Below, in pieces: positions 35,313 to 45,300 of a stretch of 64,000 bases of DNA. The DNA comes from MFD01213-c1 sp963704405 (GTDB lineage Bacteria; Planctomycetota; Phycisphaerae; Tepidisphaerales; Tepidisphaeraceae), in the NCBI GenBank assembly GCA_963704405.1, contig OY969903.1:1054001-1118000 (forward strand). The letters are read 5' to 3'. The translations under genes were made by a program, and so were the position numbers. Below the pieces are notes generated by a model. That model ran no database searches. It saw only the letters and a program-made list of their open reading frames with translations, and had not been told where the DNA came from. The number at the start of each line of letters is the position of its first letter. The stretch's first letter is position 1.

Positions 35313-35696
35313 TTACTTCGGTGGGAGCGGCGGCATGGCGTTGTATGACGCCTCAATCACACCGCTCGGATAAATCACGCGCTGCCAGGGGGGGGTGAAA
35401 ATGGACACGACGGGGATCGTCATCACATTCGCCATGAACATGGGCGTATCCGTGACGGTCGCCTGCCAGACGGCTTCGTTGGTGCGATGCACAAAAAGGG
35501 TCGCGGTGGGCCAGGCGGGGGTTTGACCGTTTTGAAAATGACAGACGGTAACCGGCCACTGCCGCTGCTGCATCGCTTCATCGACCACCAGCGGCGCATG
35601 GGAAACGGCATCGGGCTTGGGGGGTTGCTTCATTTGGCATCCGGCCGTCAATAATCCAGCGGCCAGGAGCCCGAGCGTGCAAAAAGCCCTCTTCAT
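35313..35696 (-). CDS. Small lipoprotein of unknown function
   Basis: 127 residues with a classic lipoprotein signal (MKRAF, hydrophobic core, LLTAGCQ). The mature part is short, with two Pro-containing strands (TLFVHRTNEAVWQATVTDTP, later IPVVSIFTPPWQRVI), suggestive of a small beta fold. No family recognised. It sits in a run of small envelope proteins beside guaB and is preceded by another small lipoprotein on the same strand. Confidence 0.7.
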   Translation of the reverse strand: MKRAFCTLGLLAAGLLTAGCQMKQPPKPDAVSHAPLVVDEAMQQRQWPVTVCHFQNGQTPAWPTATLFVHRTNEAVWQATVTDTPMFMANVMTIPVVSIFTPPWQRVIYPSGVIEASYNAMPPLPPK

Positions 35697-35752
35697 GATG
35701 AATCCTCACATCGTTCAAATCAGCGTCGCGTCAAAGAGCGTCGCCAGAAAAA

Positions 35753-36040
35753 TCACGGGTTGAGCACATCGTGCAGGTCGTGATTAAAACCATCCTTGTC
35801 GAACCGACCGATGTCGCTTGCACTGGTATCGCCGCCAACCTGCGGCTTATATCCCATCGGGTCTTTCAGTGCCGCATCTTGACGATCTGAGATCGAATCC
35901 GGCTGGGTTGAAGGCGGGCTCGCCGTGCAGCCGGCAAGATGGCAAATGATGAAAGGCAAAGGGCAAATGGAAAGAGTCAGAAGCATTCGCCTCGAGGTTT
36001 CCCCCATTTTCCAGTTGCCGTTTTTCATTTGCCATCGCAT
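35753..36040 (-). CDS. Short lipoprotein with repeat-derived leader
   Basis: 95 residues. The hydrophobic leader ends in HLAGCTA, and about 55 residues of charged, Gly/Asp-rich sequence follow without a fold. The DNA coding for the leader (gcaaatgatgaaaggcaaag, then gcaaatggaaagagtcag) has the form of a dispersed intergenic repeat, so the signal peptide may derive from repeat DNA. The stop lies 56 bp before the next small lipoprotein gene, and the gene lies 8 bp from the guaB stop. The coding call is moderate. Confidence 0.5.
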   Translation of the reverse strand: MRWQMKNGNWKMGETSRRMLLTLSICPLPFIICHLAGCTASPPSTQPDSISDRQDAALKDPMGYKPQVGGDTSASDIGRFDKDGFNHDLHDVLNP

Positions 36041-36048
36041 AGCGCACC

Positions 36049-37602
36049 TTATTTCAAGTCTGTTGCGTATTCCACCGTGTAGTTCGGAGACTCCTTGGTG
36101 ATTGTTATATCGTGCGGATGACTCTCGGCCATGCTGGCGGCGCTGACTCGGCAGAAGCGGGCGTTTTTTCGCAGTTCTTCGATATTTTTGGTGCCGCAGT
36201 ATCCCATGCCTGCTCGGAGGCCGCCGACCATCTGATAGACGAAATCACCGAGCGGACCTCGATACGGCACGCGCCCTTCAACGCCTTCGGGGACCAGCTT
36301 GCTGCTTTCTTTGACGCCGGCCTGTCCGTAGCGGTCCTTGGAGCCATGGATCATCGCGCCCATGGACCCCATGCCACGATATGTCTTATACCGCCGCCCC
36401 TGGTGAATCACCATCTCGCCGGGGCTTTCATCCAGTCCGGCGAACAGCGAGCCCATCATTACACAACTCGCGCCGGCGGCGATCGCTTTGGTGATGTCAC
36501 CGCTATGGCGAATTCCCCCGTCGGCGATGATTGGCACGCCCGCCGACTCGGCGACGCTGACGGCATTCATGATGGCCGACACCTGCGGCACACCCACACC
36601 GCTGACGATCCGCGTCGTGCAGATCGCCCCGGGGCCGATGCCGACTTTCACCGCATCCACGCCAGCATCGATCAGATCGCGGGCGCCTTCCGCCGTGGCG
36701 ACATTGCCGGCGATCACCTGGATATTCCAGTTTTTCTTGATCTCCCGGACTGTCTCCATGACGTTTTTGCTGTGCCCGTGGGCCGTATCGACAACAATTA
36801 CATCCACGTCGGCATTGATCAGCGCTTCGACTCGTTTGAAATCTTTCACCCCGGTGGCGGCGCCCACGCGGAGCCGGCCTCGCTTGTCTTTGCAGGAACT
36901 GGGGAACTGGTGGAGCTTGTCGATGTCCCGCATCGTGATGAGGCCGGATAGGCGATTATCCTTATCAACCAGCAAAAGTTTCTCCACCTTGCTGCGGTAG
37001 AGAATCCGCTCGGCGTCGTCCAGCGTTGTCGTCTCGGGCGCGGTGACCAGGTTTTCCTTGGTCATGACGTCGCCGATGCGGCGATTGTCGTCTTCCTGAA
37101 ACTTCAAGTCCCGCCGGGTGAGAATGCCTAGAAGGCGAGGCGGTTTGCCGTTGGTGTTTTTTGGCCGCTGCGGACGTTCCCCATTGGCGACGCCCGGAGT
37201 CTTGGCGGCGGCTCCTTCTTCCTCAACGATCGGAATCCCGCTGACGTTGTATGACCGCATCAGTTGCCGCGCCATCGCGATCGTGGCGCTGGGCGGCAGC
37301 GTGATCGGATCGACGATTACACCGTTCTCGCTCCGTTTTACCTTTTCCACTTCACGGGCCTGATTTTCAATAGAGAGATTCTTGTGGATGAAACCAATGC
37401 CCCCTTCCTGAGCGAGCGCGATCGCGAGCGCGGCTTCGGTGACGGTATCCATCGGGGCGGAAATAAAGGGCAGGTTCAGTTCGATGCTGCGCGTCAGCCG
37501 GGAGTGTGTGTCGGCGTCGGAAGGAATAAAGTCGCTGGCGGCGGGAATCAGAAGGACGTCGTCAAATGTGATGGCGTCGTAAACAATTTTTGGGTGATCC
37601 AT
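36049..37602 (-). CDS. guaB: Inosine-5'-monophosphate dehydrogenase
   Basis: 517 residues, slightly longer than the usual 480-490. It oxidises IMP to XMP with NAD, the committed step to GMP. The TIM barrel starts ITFDDVLLIPAASD; a tandem CBS pair lies at about 100-230, with an unusual 30-residue Gly/Pro/Asn-rich insertion (about 128-158) within the first CBS. The catalytic loop is GIGPGAICTTRIVSG with Cys328, and the flap is SMGAMIHGSKDRYGQ. The C-terminal ESHPHDITITKESPNYTVEY is canonical. A fragment of the guaA 3' end lies about 4 kb downstream on the same strand. Confidence 0.95.
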   Translation of the reverse strand: MDHPKIVYDAITFDDVLLIPAASDFIPSDADTHSRLTRSIELNLPFISAPMDTVTEAALAIALAQEGGIGFIHKNLSIENQAREVEKVKRSENGVIVDPITLPPSATIAMARQLMRSYNVSGIPIVEEEGAAAKTPGVANGERPQRPKNTNGKPPRLLGILTRRDLKFQEDDNRRIGDVMTKENLVTAPETTTLDDAERILYRSKVEKLLLVDKDNRLSGLITMRDIDKLHQFPSSCKDKRGRLRVGAATGVKDFKRVEALINADVDVIVVDTAHGHSKNVMETVREIKKNWNIQVIAGNVATAEGARDLIDAGVDAVKVGIGPGAICTTRIVSGVGVPQVSAIMNAVSVAESAGVPIIADGGIRHSGDITKAIAAGASCVMMGSLFAGLDESPGEMVIHQGRRYKTYRGMGSMGAMIHGSKDRYGQAGVKESSKLVPEGVEGRVPYRGPLGDFVYQMVGGLRAGMGYCGTKNIEELRKNARFCRVSAASMAESHPHDITITKESPNYTVEYATDLK

Positions 37603-37877
37603 GGGATACTGTTAAGGCGCAGGTCCGAGCGTGTCAAGCCGCCGCGGAGCGCGCTGAGGCACCCTCTATTGATTAACGGGTTGATTTATCGGCCCTTAGC
37701 CACTTCCCACTCGTTGGAATTTAGCCATCTTGCCAGCTTTGTCGATACTTTGCGTGGGAATGAGCATGCCGTTGTTTTTTGGTTGTTCCATTTAAAGACG
37801 TTGCCGCGATAAGTTAATGCTTGTCCACAACGTTGTCGGCCGGTGTGGATCTGGGGTTAGGAGTGAAAGCGAGCTGA

Positions 37878-39451
37878 ATGAGTACGTCTGATCTGGATGA
37901 TTCCACACCCAAGGGATTGCCGGTTTCGCCGGAGTCGCTCGCCGCAGCGAAACGCATGGAACAGGAATCGAACGCGATCCTGGCAGCGATCGTTGAATCT
38001 TCGGACGATGCGATCGTCAGCAAAACGCTTGATGGCGTGATTCGCACCTGGAACAAAGGGCGCAGCGTATTTTTGGATACACCGCCGACGAAGCGATTGG
38101 CCAGCCGGTCACCATGCTGATGCCGGATGACCGCAAGAATGAGGAAATCGCAATCCTCGCTCAACTGCGCCGTGGCGAACGGGTGGATCATTTTCAAACC
38201 GTTCGCGTTCGCAAGGACGGCCGGCATATTGATGTGTCGGTGACGATTTCGCCGGTGAGGAATCGGGAAGGGGAGATCATCGGCGCGTCGAAAATCGCGC
38301 GCGACATCACCGACCAGAAGCACTATGAGCGCGAGCTGAAAAAAGCGAAGGAAACCGCCGACGCCGCGAATAAGGCGAAGGACCGATTTTTGGCGGTATT
38401 GAGCCACGAGTTACGGACACCGCTGACGCCCGTGCTGGCGACGGTGACATTTCTGGAGCGGGCAGAGCTGCCGCCGGAGATTGCGGAAAGCATTGCGACG
38501 ATTCGCCGAAATGTGGAGATGGAAGCGAGGCTGATCGATGACCTGCTCGATGTCAGCCGCATCGCCCAGAGCAAAATTGAGCTGCGGTTGGAATTGGTCA
38601 ACGTCCACGATGTGCTGCGATCAGTGCTGGAAATCTGCCGCCCGGAAATCGATTCCAAGGGGGTTGAATTATCCGTCGCTCTGCGGGCGCGGGATCAACT
38701 GGTCAGCGCCGATCTTGGCCGTCTTCAGCAGGCGCTGGTGAACGTGCTGCAGAATGCGGCCAAGTTCACTTCGGAGAACGGCCGCATCCTCGTTCAGACA
38801 CGCAATGACCAGGGGAAGATGTACGTCGAGATCAGCGATAACGGCATTGGCATCGACGCCCTGACGCTGCCGCGGATTTTTGAAACATTCGAACAAGGTG
38901 AGCAGACCACCACCAGGAAGTACGGGGGGCTTGGCCTGGGCCTGTCTATCACCAAGTCGCTGGTCGAGATGCACAAAGGCCGCATTACCGCCGCCAGCCA
39001 GGGAACCGGCAAAGGGACGACGATTACGATCGTGCTGGATTCCGTCGCATCGCCGCCGAAACCATCTGTGCCTGCCGAGACAAAGTCAGTTACAGGGAAT
39101 CGGATACTGCTGGTCGAAGATCATCCAGATACGCTGCAGGTCCTGTCGCGGCTGCTCAAGTCACTTGGCTACCGAGTCCAGGCTGCCGGCAGCGTGAGAG
39201 AGGCGCTGCAACTGGCCCGGCAGGAAAAATTTGAGCTGCTTATCAGCGATATCGGCCTGCCCGACGGCAGCGGAAATGAGATTGCACGGGAACTGCGGGC
39301 CGGGCAGGGAATTCACGCTATCGCGCTGAGCGGTTTTGGACATGACGACGACATACGCCAAAGCAGAGAGGCTGGGTTTGAACAGCATCTGACCAAGCCA
39401 ATTAATTTTCAGATTTTGAGGGATACGATTCGGGCAGTCCTGGCAAATTGA
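37878..39451 (+). CDS. Hybrid sensor histidine kinase (PAS, HisKA, ATPase, receiver), frameshifted
   Basis: Two frames give one protein of about 524 residues. The first (from 37878) reads a PAS start, AILAAIVESSDDAIVSKTLDG, to NKG, then runs off at 38120. One base over, from about 38057, it continues AQRIFGYTADEAIGQPVTMLMP and on to 39451. A missing G in GGG (near 38057) restores it. After the PAS come a HisKA box with SHELRTPLTP, an ATPase domain (NVLQNAAKF, ISDNGIGID, GGLGLGLSI), and a receiver with VEDHPDTL, phosphoacceptor Asp in LLISDIGLPDG and Lys in LTKPINF. There is no membrane segment. Its partner and signal are unknown. Confidence 0.82.
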
Positions 39452-39711
39452 GCGGGTCGCGAGATTGCTGCTGGATCAGGCGATCATTTCGGAAGGATCA
39501 ACCATCAAAGATGCAGCCAGTTTTGCCGCGGCGATTGAATGAGTTGATTGGGGGGCAACGCCGGCAAAGTTTTTGGAATGCCAACCTTGACGGCCCTGGT
39601 TGTTGTCGATGCGCAGATAGTTTGTTTGCTCGCCGAGGATTCACTGTACACTGAACACGCCAATTCTTTGATGGCAATTCATGTTCAGATCAATTCGAAG
39701 GCGAGTGAAAC

Positions 39712-41442
39712 GTGACACTTCGATTTTCAAATCTGTGGGTCTGCTCTGCCGTTGTAATTGCATGCGTGGCTGGTGTTCGCGCCGATCATCCGACAACCAT
39801 GCCGGTAACTCCTGCAACAACTCAATCGGCGGAAGATGCGCCGGCGCGATCGGTTGACGCGCCGCCGGGCTTGCCAGGCGAAAGTTTGTCGGCCGAGGGC
39901 CCGTCAACTGAGATTTCGCCTTCGACGTCTTCGACTCAACCTGAATCGGCATCAACCCTGCCGACATCGGAGCCGGGGACTGAGCCGGCATCTCAGCCGG
40001 CGGAGGCGACAACTTTACCCACATCTGAACCCGCGTCCCAGCCGGTGTTGGTGGTGAGGGAGCCTGTGCCTGCCGCCGCCGCGCGAGCGAGGGCGCAGAA
40101 GCTTTTTATGGAACTTTATGCGGGGGAGATAAAACACGCGGATCAGCCGCGGTCGAGGAAGGCGCTATCACGGCAATTTGAAGATGCCGCGAAGGCGGAG
40201 CCGGATGATGCGGCGCGGTTTATGCTTTTCAGCGAAGCGAGGGATTTGAATGCGGCGGCAGGCGACCTGGATATGACATGCAAGACGATTGATGTTTTCA
40301 ATCGTTATTTCACAATCGATCCAATCCAGGAAAAATTTGATGCTGCGATTGCCATCGCAAAGGTGGCACGCCTGCCGGCTGATATGGCCGGCATGATCGT
40401 CGCAATGGAAGAGACGGCGACTGCAGCCGTCGCCGCCGGGCAATTTAATATCGCCACCAAGCTGTCGGAGCAGGCAGTGACGGCGGCAAGGCAGATGGAC
40501 TACCCGCGCTTGCCAGCGGTGCTGAGCACGCGATCGCAGCAGATTCATGAAGCGCAGAAATGGTCACTGGCGGCGAAAGAGGCGGCGGCAGTGCTGGACA
40601 AGAAGCCGGCCGATCCTGATGCAAACCTGAAGCTTGGGCGTATTCATTGTTTCATCAATGGCGATTGGGACCGCGGCCTGCCAGAGCTGGCCAGGGGGAG
40701 CGACGCACAGCTCAAAGCACTCGCCGAAATTGAAATGAAGAATGTGACCGATCCGGCGAACCAGATCGTTGTGGCGGATGGTTGGTGGACACTCTCTGAA
40801 TCGCAATCGAGCTGGGCTCAACCACAGTTAAGAATCCATGCGGCCAAATGGTATGCAAAGGCCCAGCCTGCACTATCAGGCCTGGCCAAGGCCAAGGCGG
40901 AAAAGCGCATCAGCGAACCTTCAGACACTGTGTTCGCCGCGGTGCTGCACGAGGCGCATTTCGCGTGGCTCAGCGGGGCGATGCGCCTGATGCGGAACTG
41001 GACGATCCAGAGCGGCAAATGGCGGGAATTTCCAGCAGGCACAATCACCGGGGAAGGCGATTCCGATCTTCATTTCAGGCAACCGCTGCCGATCAACAGC
41101 ATGTTGAGCTTTCGGATCAACGTGGTTCGGGGAATGAGGCCGCGAATTTATTTCGATGGCCCGGACTTTTTCATCGGCAATGAAGGTTTTGTAAAAATCA
41201 TCCAGGCCTATGGCGCAAGACGTCAGGAGGGAAAGGGGTTGCCGTACGCGAATGACCAGATCATCCGCATCGCGATCAAGCTTCGGGCGGACACATTTGA
41301 AGTGCTCGTTGATGACCACGTCATCCACGGCAATTACAATAAGATCGCTGAGTGTAAGCTTCGCATTTCGGCAGGCGACAGCTGGAGCCCGGGAATCGTG
41401 CAGTTTTCCGGCTTCCGGATTGAGCCGCTGGATGGGGAGTGA
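39712..41442 (+). CDS. Exported planctomycete-type protein with Pro/Ser/Thr linker
   Basis: 576 residues from a GTG at 39712. Signal peptide about 4-23 (CSAVVIACVAGVRA-D). Then a Pro/Ser/Thr-rich linker (about 30-105) with repeats such as LPTSEPGTEPASQPAEATTLPTSEP. The next 250 residues are helical and TPR-like (IKHADQPRSRKALSRQFEDAAKAEP, IAKVARLPADMAGMIVAME). A KWYAKAQPALSGLAKAKAEKR motif near 380 recurs in planctomycete surface proteins. The C-terminus (about 430-575) looks like a jelly-roll (LSFRINVVRGMRPRIYFDGP, then FSGFRIEPLDG). Function is unknown; probably a secreted or surface binding protein. Confidence 0.68.
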   Translation: MTLRFSNLWVCSAVVIACVAGVRADHPTTMPVTPATTQSAEDAPARSVDAPPGLPGESLSAEGPSTEISPSTSSTQPESASTLPTSEPGTEPASQPAEATTLPTSEPASQPVLVVREPVPAAAARARAQKLFMELYAGEIKHADQPRSRKALSRQFEDAAKAEPDDAARFMLFSEARDLNAAAGDLDMTCKTIDVFNRYFTIDPIQEKFDAAIAIAKVARLPADMAGMIVAMEETATAAVAAGQFNIATKLSEQAVTAARQMDYPRLPAVLSTRSQQIHEAQKWSLAAKEAAAVLDKKPADPDANLKLGRIHCFINGDWDRGLPELARGSDAQLKALAEIEMKNVTDPANQIVVADGWWTLSESQSSWAQPQLRIHAAKWYAKAQPALSGLAKAKAEKRISEPSDTVFAAVLHEAHFAWLSGAMRLMRNWTIQSGKWREFPAGTITGEGDSDLHFRQPLPINSMLSFRINVVRGMRPRIYFDGPDFFIGNEGFVKIIQAYGARRQEGKGLPYANDQIIRIAIKLRADTFEVLVDDHVIHGNYNKIAECKLRISAGDSWSPGIVQFSGFRIEPLDGE

Positions 41443-41481
41443 ACGACAAGCCGCAGCCTCCGTCTTCGGCGAGAGTTCATT

Positions 41482-41559
41482 CCACTCAATCGTGGCCGGT
41501 GGTTTGGAGCTGATGTCGTAGACGACCCGGTTCACGCCTCTTACTTCGTTGATGATGCG
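41482..41559 (-). pseudogene. guaA: Remnant of the guaA (GMP synthase) 3' end
   Basis: On the minus strand these 26 codons read RIINEVRGVNRVVYDISSK followed by PPATIEW, the near-invariant C-terminus of glutamine-hydrolysing GMP synthase. Upstream the frame diverges at once into non-family sequence, and the family-terminal Glu-stop is replaced by NEL. So this is a fragment, not a gene. guaB stands 4 kb away. It suggests a deletion or rearrangement that removed or moved guaA. Confidence 0.75.
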
Positions 41560-41829
41560 GAAATATACCACCAACTGCCAAAAATCCCTTGTTTTCACTA
41601 TGCCACTGCGACTCTGAACGACTGGAAACGACTCACGAGTCCCCACAAAATCCCCCACACCTCTTCCTTCCACCATCGTCACCCTTTTACCGTGGACGAT
41701 TTCACGAATTTGTTACCGATTCACTGCTTCGACACTCAGAACATCTCGCCTTCAACGATGGGCCGAATTTCATTGATGCCCAGTTTGCACCAGATAATGT
41801 TCCCGATTCGGACAGCAGAGCGATCTTTT

Positions 41830-41934
41830 CCGCTTCACGAGTGTCGGCCATTCGACTTCAGGCAATATCTCGTCGGGCGAGTGTCCCTTGCCAATGCGGC
41901 CAAAGCCGATGATGCCCACGGCGAGTTTCTGCAT
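41830..41934 (-). pseudogene. Remnant of a Rossmann-fold (Gfo/Idh/MocA-like) N-terminus
   Basis: From the ATG at 41934 the minus strand reads MQKLAVGIIGFGRIGKGH, a typical NAD(P)-binding start of Gfo/Idh/MocA oxidoreductases. It then changes to PDEILPEVEWPTLVKR and loses family character. No C-terminal domain follows. I take it as a truncated relic; an alternative is a chance match to a glycine-rich motif. Confidence 0.4.
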
Positions 41935-42204
41935 GCGCGATATCTTCTGCGCGAGAGGGTGTGGCGTCTATTCCCCATCTTGTTCTGAGTGTGGAGGCGT
42001 ACTGGCCGATGCCGAAGGGTCCGGCCCAGAGGCCAGTGAGCGGAAGTGACAGAATGCGAGCATGGTGATTTGAGGCAGATCCTTTGACTGCGCATGAGTA
42101 CATGCTGCGATCGGATACGAAAATAAAAAAGCGAGCCGGAGTTGTTGCTTGGGAGTGCAGACAAAACCGGCCCGCTGGAGGAGGATCTGATATACGGGAT
42201 GCTT

Positions 42205-42254
42205 CTTATAAAAAGCTTAGCGATCTCCGTCCGGGCAACAGGGTGTTGCCCGGA
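42205..42254 (-). terminator. Strong rho-independent terminator for the large PEP-CTERM gene
   Basis: GTCCGGGCAAC at 42228-42238 pairs perfectly with GTTGCCCGGAC at 42244-42254 (11 pairs, loop AGGGT). On the minus strand it is followed by a T-rich run (the complement of ATAAAAAGC at 42207-42215). It lies 56 bases after the stop of the large gene at 42310. Confidence 0.8.
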
Positions 42255-42264
42255 CGGGTCGCTT

Positions 42265-42293
42265 GAAGCGGCACTACCCTCCGGTGTGCCGCT
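42265..42293. terminator. Second hairpin next to the terminator
   Basis: AAGCGGCAC at 42265-42273 pairs with GTGCCGCTT at 42285-42293. It has a T-rich flank (TTGATTT) on the + side, so it can terminate + strand transcription, and in the minus direction it precedes the main terminator as an extra barrier. Confidence 0.6.
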
Positions 42294-42309
42294 TTGATTT
42301 CTTGAATCC

Positions 42310-45300
42310 TTAACAACTGCGGCGACGTCGCTTCAGCAGGGTGGCGGAGGCCAGAAGGGCCAGGCTGAGTGTGCCAGGTTCGGGGACGGCGGCTGCGCCA
42401 CCGGCGATTTCGGCAGTGTTGCTGGCGAGCATCCCAACTGACATGCCGCCGGCGAGGGATGCACCTTGGTTGTTGAAGGCGTTGTCGATGAGGCTGTAGT
42501 CAGAGCCGTCGATAACGCCGTCGTGGTTGAAGTCACCGTTGAACCAGCCGGTGAGGTTGTGGACGAAACCGTTGTCGATTTTGGCGTAGTCGGTTCCGTC
42601 GACGGTCCCGGAGAGGTCGGCGTCACCGAAGTAGGTATATTTCACGAGGACGTCACCGACGCCGGGGTTTTGACCGTCGAAAAGGCCGTGGGCGGTGGTG
42701 GCGCCGTAGATGGGGTTGCCGCTGCCGTCGTTGTTCTGGATGACACCGAGGGTGGTGAGGTGGGTCGAGTCAGCGGCGGCGGTTGAGCTGACGATTCCCC
42801 CTGCTCCGTTCCAGTAACCACCGGGGGAAGCCAGGTTGAGGCCGGCTTTGAGTTGGTTGGAGACCTGCGCGAGATTTCCGCCGTGGATGATGAGATCGTT
42901 GTTTGTGAGATCGAGTTTGCCGGTCCAGGCATCGGTGGCGCCGGCGACGTTGAGTTGATTGACGATACTGACGGTGGCGGCGGTGTTCCGCGGACCGACC
43001 TGGGGTGCAATGGTGACGGTGCCGCTGGCGGCCAGCGTGTCCTGGCGAATGTGGGCAGCAGTGAGGCTTGCGCCGGTGGCGACGGTGGTGGTTCCGGCGA
43101 GGGGGCCGGCGCCGTTGTTGATAGCGCCGGTGACCTTTGCGCCACCGGCGATGGTCAGGGCAGCGTTGTTGACGATGTTGAGGTGGTTGCCGTTGGTGGC
43201 GAGGCCGGAATTGTCGGTGAAGGGGTCGGCGGTTCCGCCGGCGGTGAAACCACCGCTGGAAATAGTGAAGGTGGTACCGGCGGGCACCTGGAATTTAGAG
43301 CCGACCACCGGTGCGATGCTGATGTTGAGAGCGCCAGTCTTGGTGACGCCGCCATACCAGGCGTAATTGAAAGCGCCGGTCAGGGCAGCATTGACGACGT
43401 TCTGGTCGCCTTGCTGGATTTTATTGACGGCAGGATCGTTGGAACCGTAATCCACCAGCGTGGCGGCGACAAGGCTCAGGGGCTGCTGATTGATGGCAGA
43501 GTTGGTTGTGCCGTCAACACCGATGGTGGCTAGCTGCTGATCGACCTGGCTGGTGTAGCTCTTGCCGGCGAATTTGTCGACGATGAAGGCATCGTCAAGG
43601 TTGATTTGGCCGTCATGATTGACGTCGGCAGGGTTGAAGGCATTTTGGCCGCTGCCGTTGTCGAGCGTGTAGACATCCTGCCCACCGGCGCTGCCGAGCG
43701 AGACGAGGTTGGCGGCCACGCCGGCATAAGTTGGAGCGGAGGCTCCGTGGTTGACGCTGATGGTCACTTGCGCTTCGGTCTTCTGGCTGGTCGTGGCAAT
43801 GTTATTCAGATAATTCATCGCGGCGTTTTTGTAGAGGACGGATACCGGCAGCTTCTGGCTGAAGGTGGCGGCTCCGCCGGAGATGGTTCCGCCGGAACTG
43901 TAGGTGGTAGCTGCGCCGGAACCGGTGAAGACGGGAGCATTGCCGGCATCGGCTAGCGCGGCGCCGAAAGCCAGGCTATAGAGATCCTTGCCGTTGAAAG
44001 CGCCATCGCCGTTGTAGTCTCCCAGGACAATGAGGTCGCCTTTGCTGGCGCCGGCGCCGCCGTTGGTGGAGGCGTTGATGGTGTCACCAGTCTGGCCGGC
44101 CATGGTGTCGAGGGCGGAGACGCCGGTGGGAACGACAACGCTGTTGGATGAGCCGGCAAAGGCGCTTTCATTGTTGCCGCTGCTCTGGAGGGCGGCCTGG
44201 GCTTTCTGGGCGAGGACGACGCTTGAATACAGATCGCGGACGCCCGTCTGATTGAAGTTGCCGAAGAGGTAATTGTTGGGCGTGAGGCTAATTGGGCTGG
44301 TGAATGGGGTGCCTCCGGAGGGGACGCCGGTTCCGTTCACGGTGTTGCCGCCGTAGACGGATGAGCCGGAACCAGAAGTGACGACGCTGGGATCTGCATT
44401 CGCCATTTTGCCGCCTTCGCCGGGGTTGGAGAGGGAAGAGGCGGCAACGGCGCTGGGGTTGAATGCCTGGTTGGCGATGGCGCCGTGGGCGACGTCGTTG
44501 GTGACAATGGGTCCACCGTCGAAGTTCTTGCGAACCTGCATGAGCTGCGGAAGGATGTAGCCCTGGTTCATCAGTCCGGCGGCGGGGCTGGCGGGCTTGC
44601 CGGCGTTGAGATCGTTGGCGATGGAGGAAAGCGTATTGTTGATCAGATTGCGAACGTCGCCTGAGGCGTTGCCGGCGGTGATGCCACCGGCAGCGGCGTC
44701 GGCGGCAACGTTGGTGTCCCCTTGCACATTGATGTTGCTGGCGTTGGCGTTGGCATAGGTGGAATCGGCGGCCTTGAGCGTTGCGAACTGCTCGTTTTGG
44801 AAGATGGTGTATGTGCCATTGATGATGCTGGCATAGCTGGCGGCGACGTAGGTGCTTGCGGGGCGGGAGCCGTCGGTGTTGCTGTCGACGTTGGAATAGG
44901 ACAGGGCGCGAAGGGGATTGGCATTGTCGTTGAACGTACTGCCGTTGGCGTCATTGATGGATAAGGTTCCGATCGCCATGCGGGCGGATTGAACGGTGGG
45001 GCGCAGTTCACCACCGCCGGCGGTTTTGTTGGAGAAGCGGATGCCGGGACCGACGGATATCTGGCTGGTGCCACCGCTGGCGGAATTGTTGCCGTTGCCG
45101 TTGTCGTTCAGACCAACCGCCCATGTGGGATCGATTCCCGTTTCCAAGGCGGCGACGTTGCGAGTTCCCGAGTTCACGTCTCGGGTGGTCATATTGAAGG
45201 TAGCGCCGTTTTGCAGCCGTCCCTGCAATTGAAGCCACTGGGCATCGGTGCGATTGAGCTGGGTCAAACCGGTGCCGGGATTGGCGACAAAGAGCGTTGC

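Larger units (their letters stand above)
41443..42204. other. Region without intact genes, holding two gene remnants
   Basis: About 760 bases between an envelope gene and a terminator cluster. No intact gene is supported. It contains the guaA tail at 41482-41559 and a Rossmann-type start at 41830-41934, listed separately. From 41563 to 41829 I find nothing recognisable, and 41935-42204 only hairpin-rich and AT-mixed sequence. Confidence 0.55.

Noticed and set aside
36112..36951. A 279-codon + frame over guaB
   Set aside because: Antisense to IMPDH with all motifs in place; no independent coding evidence.
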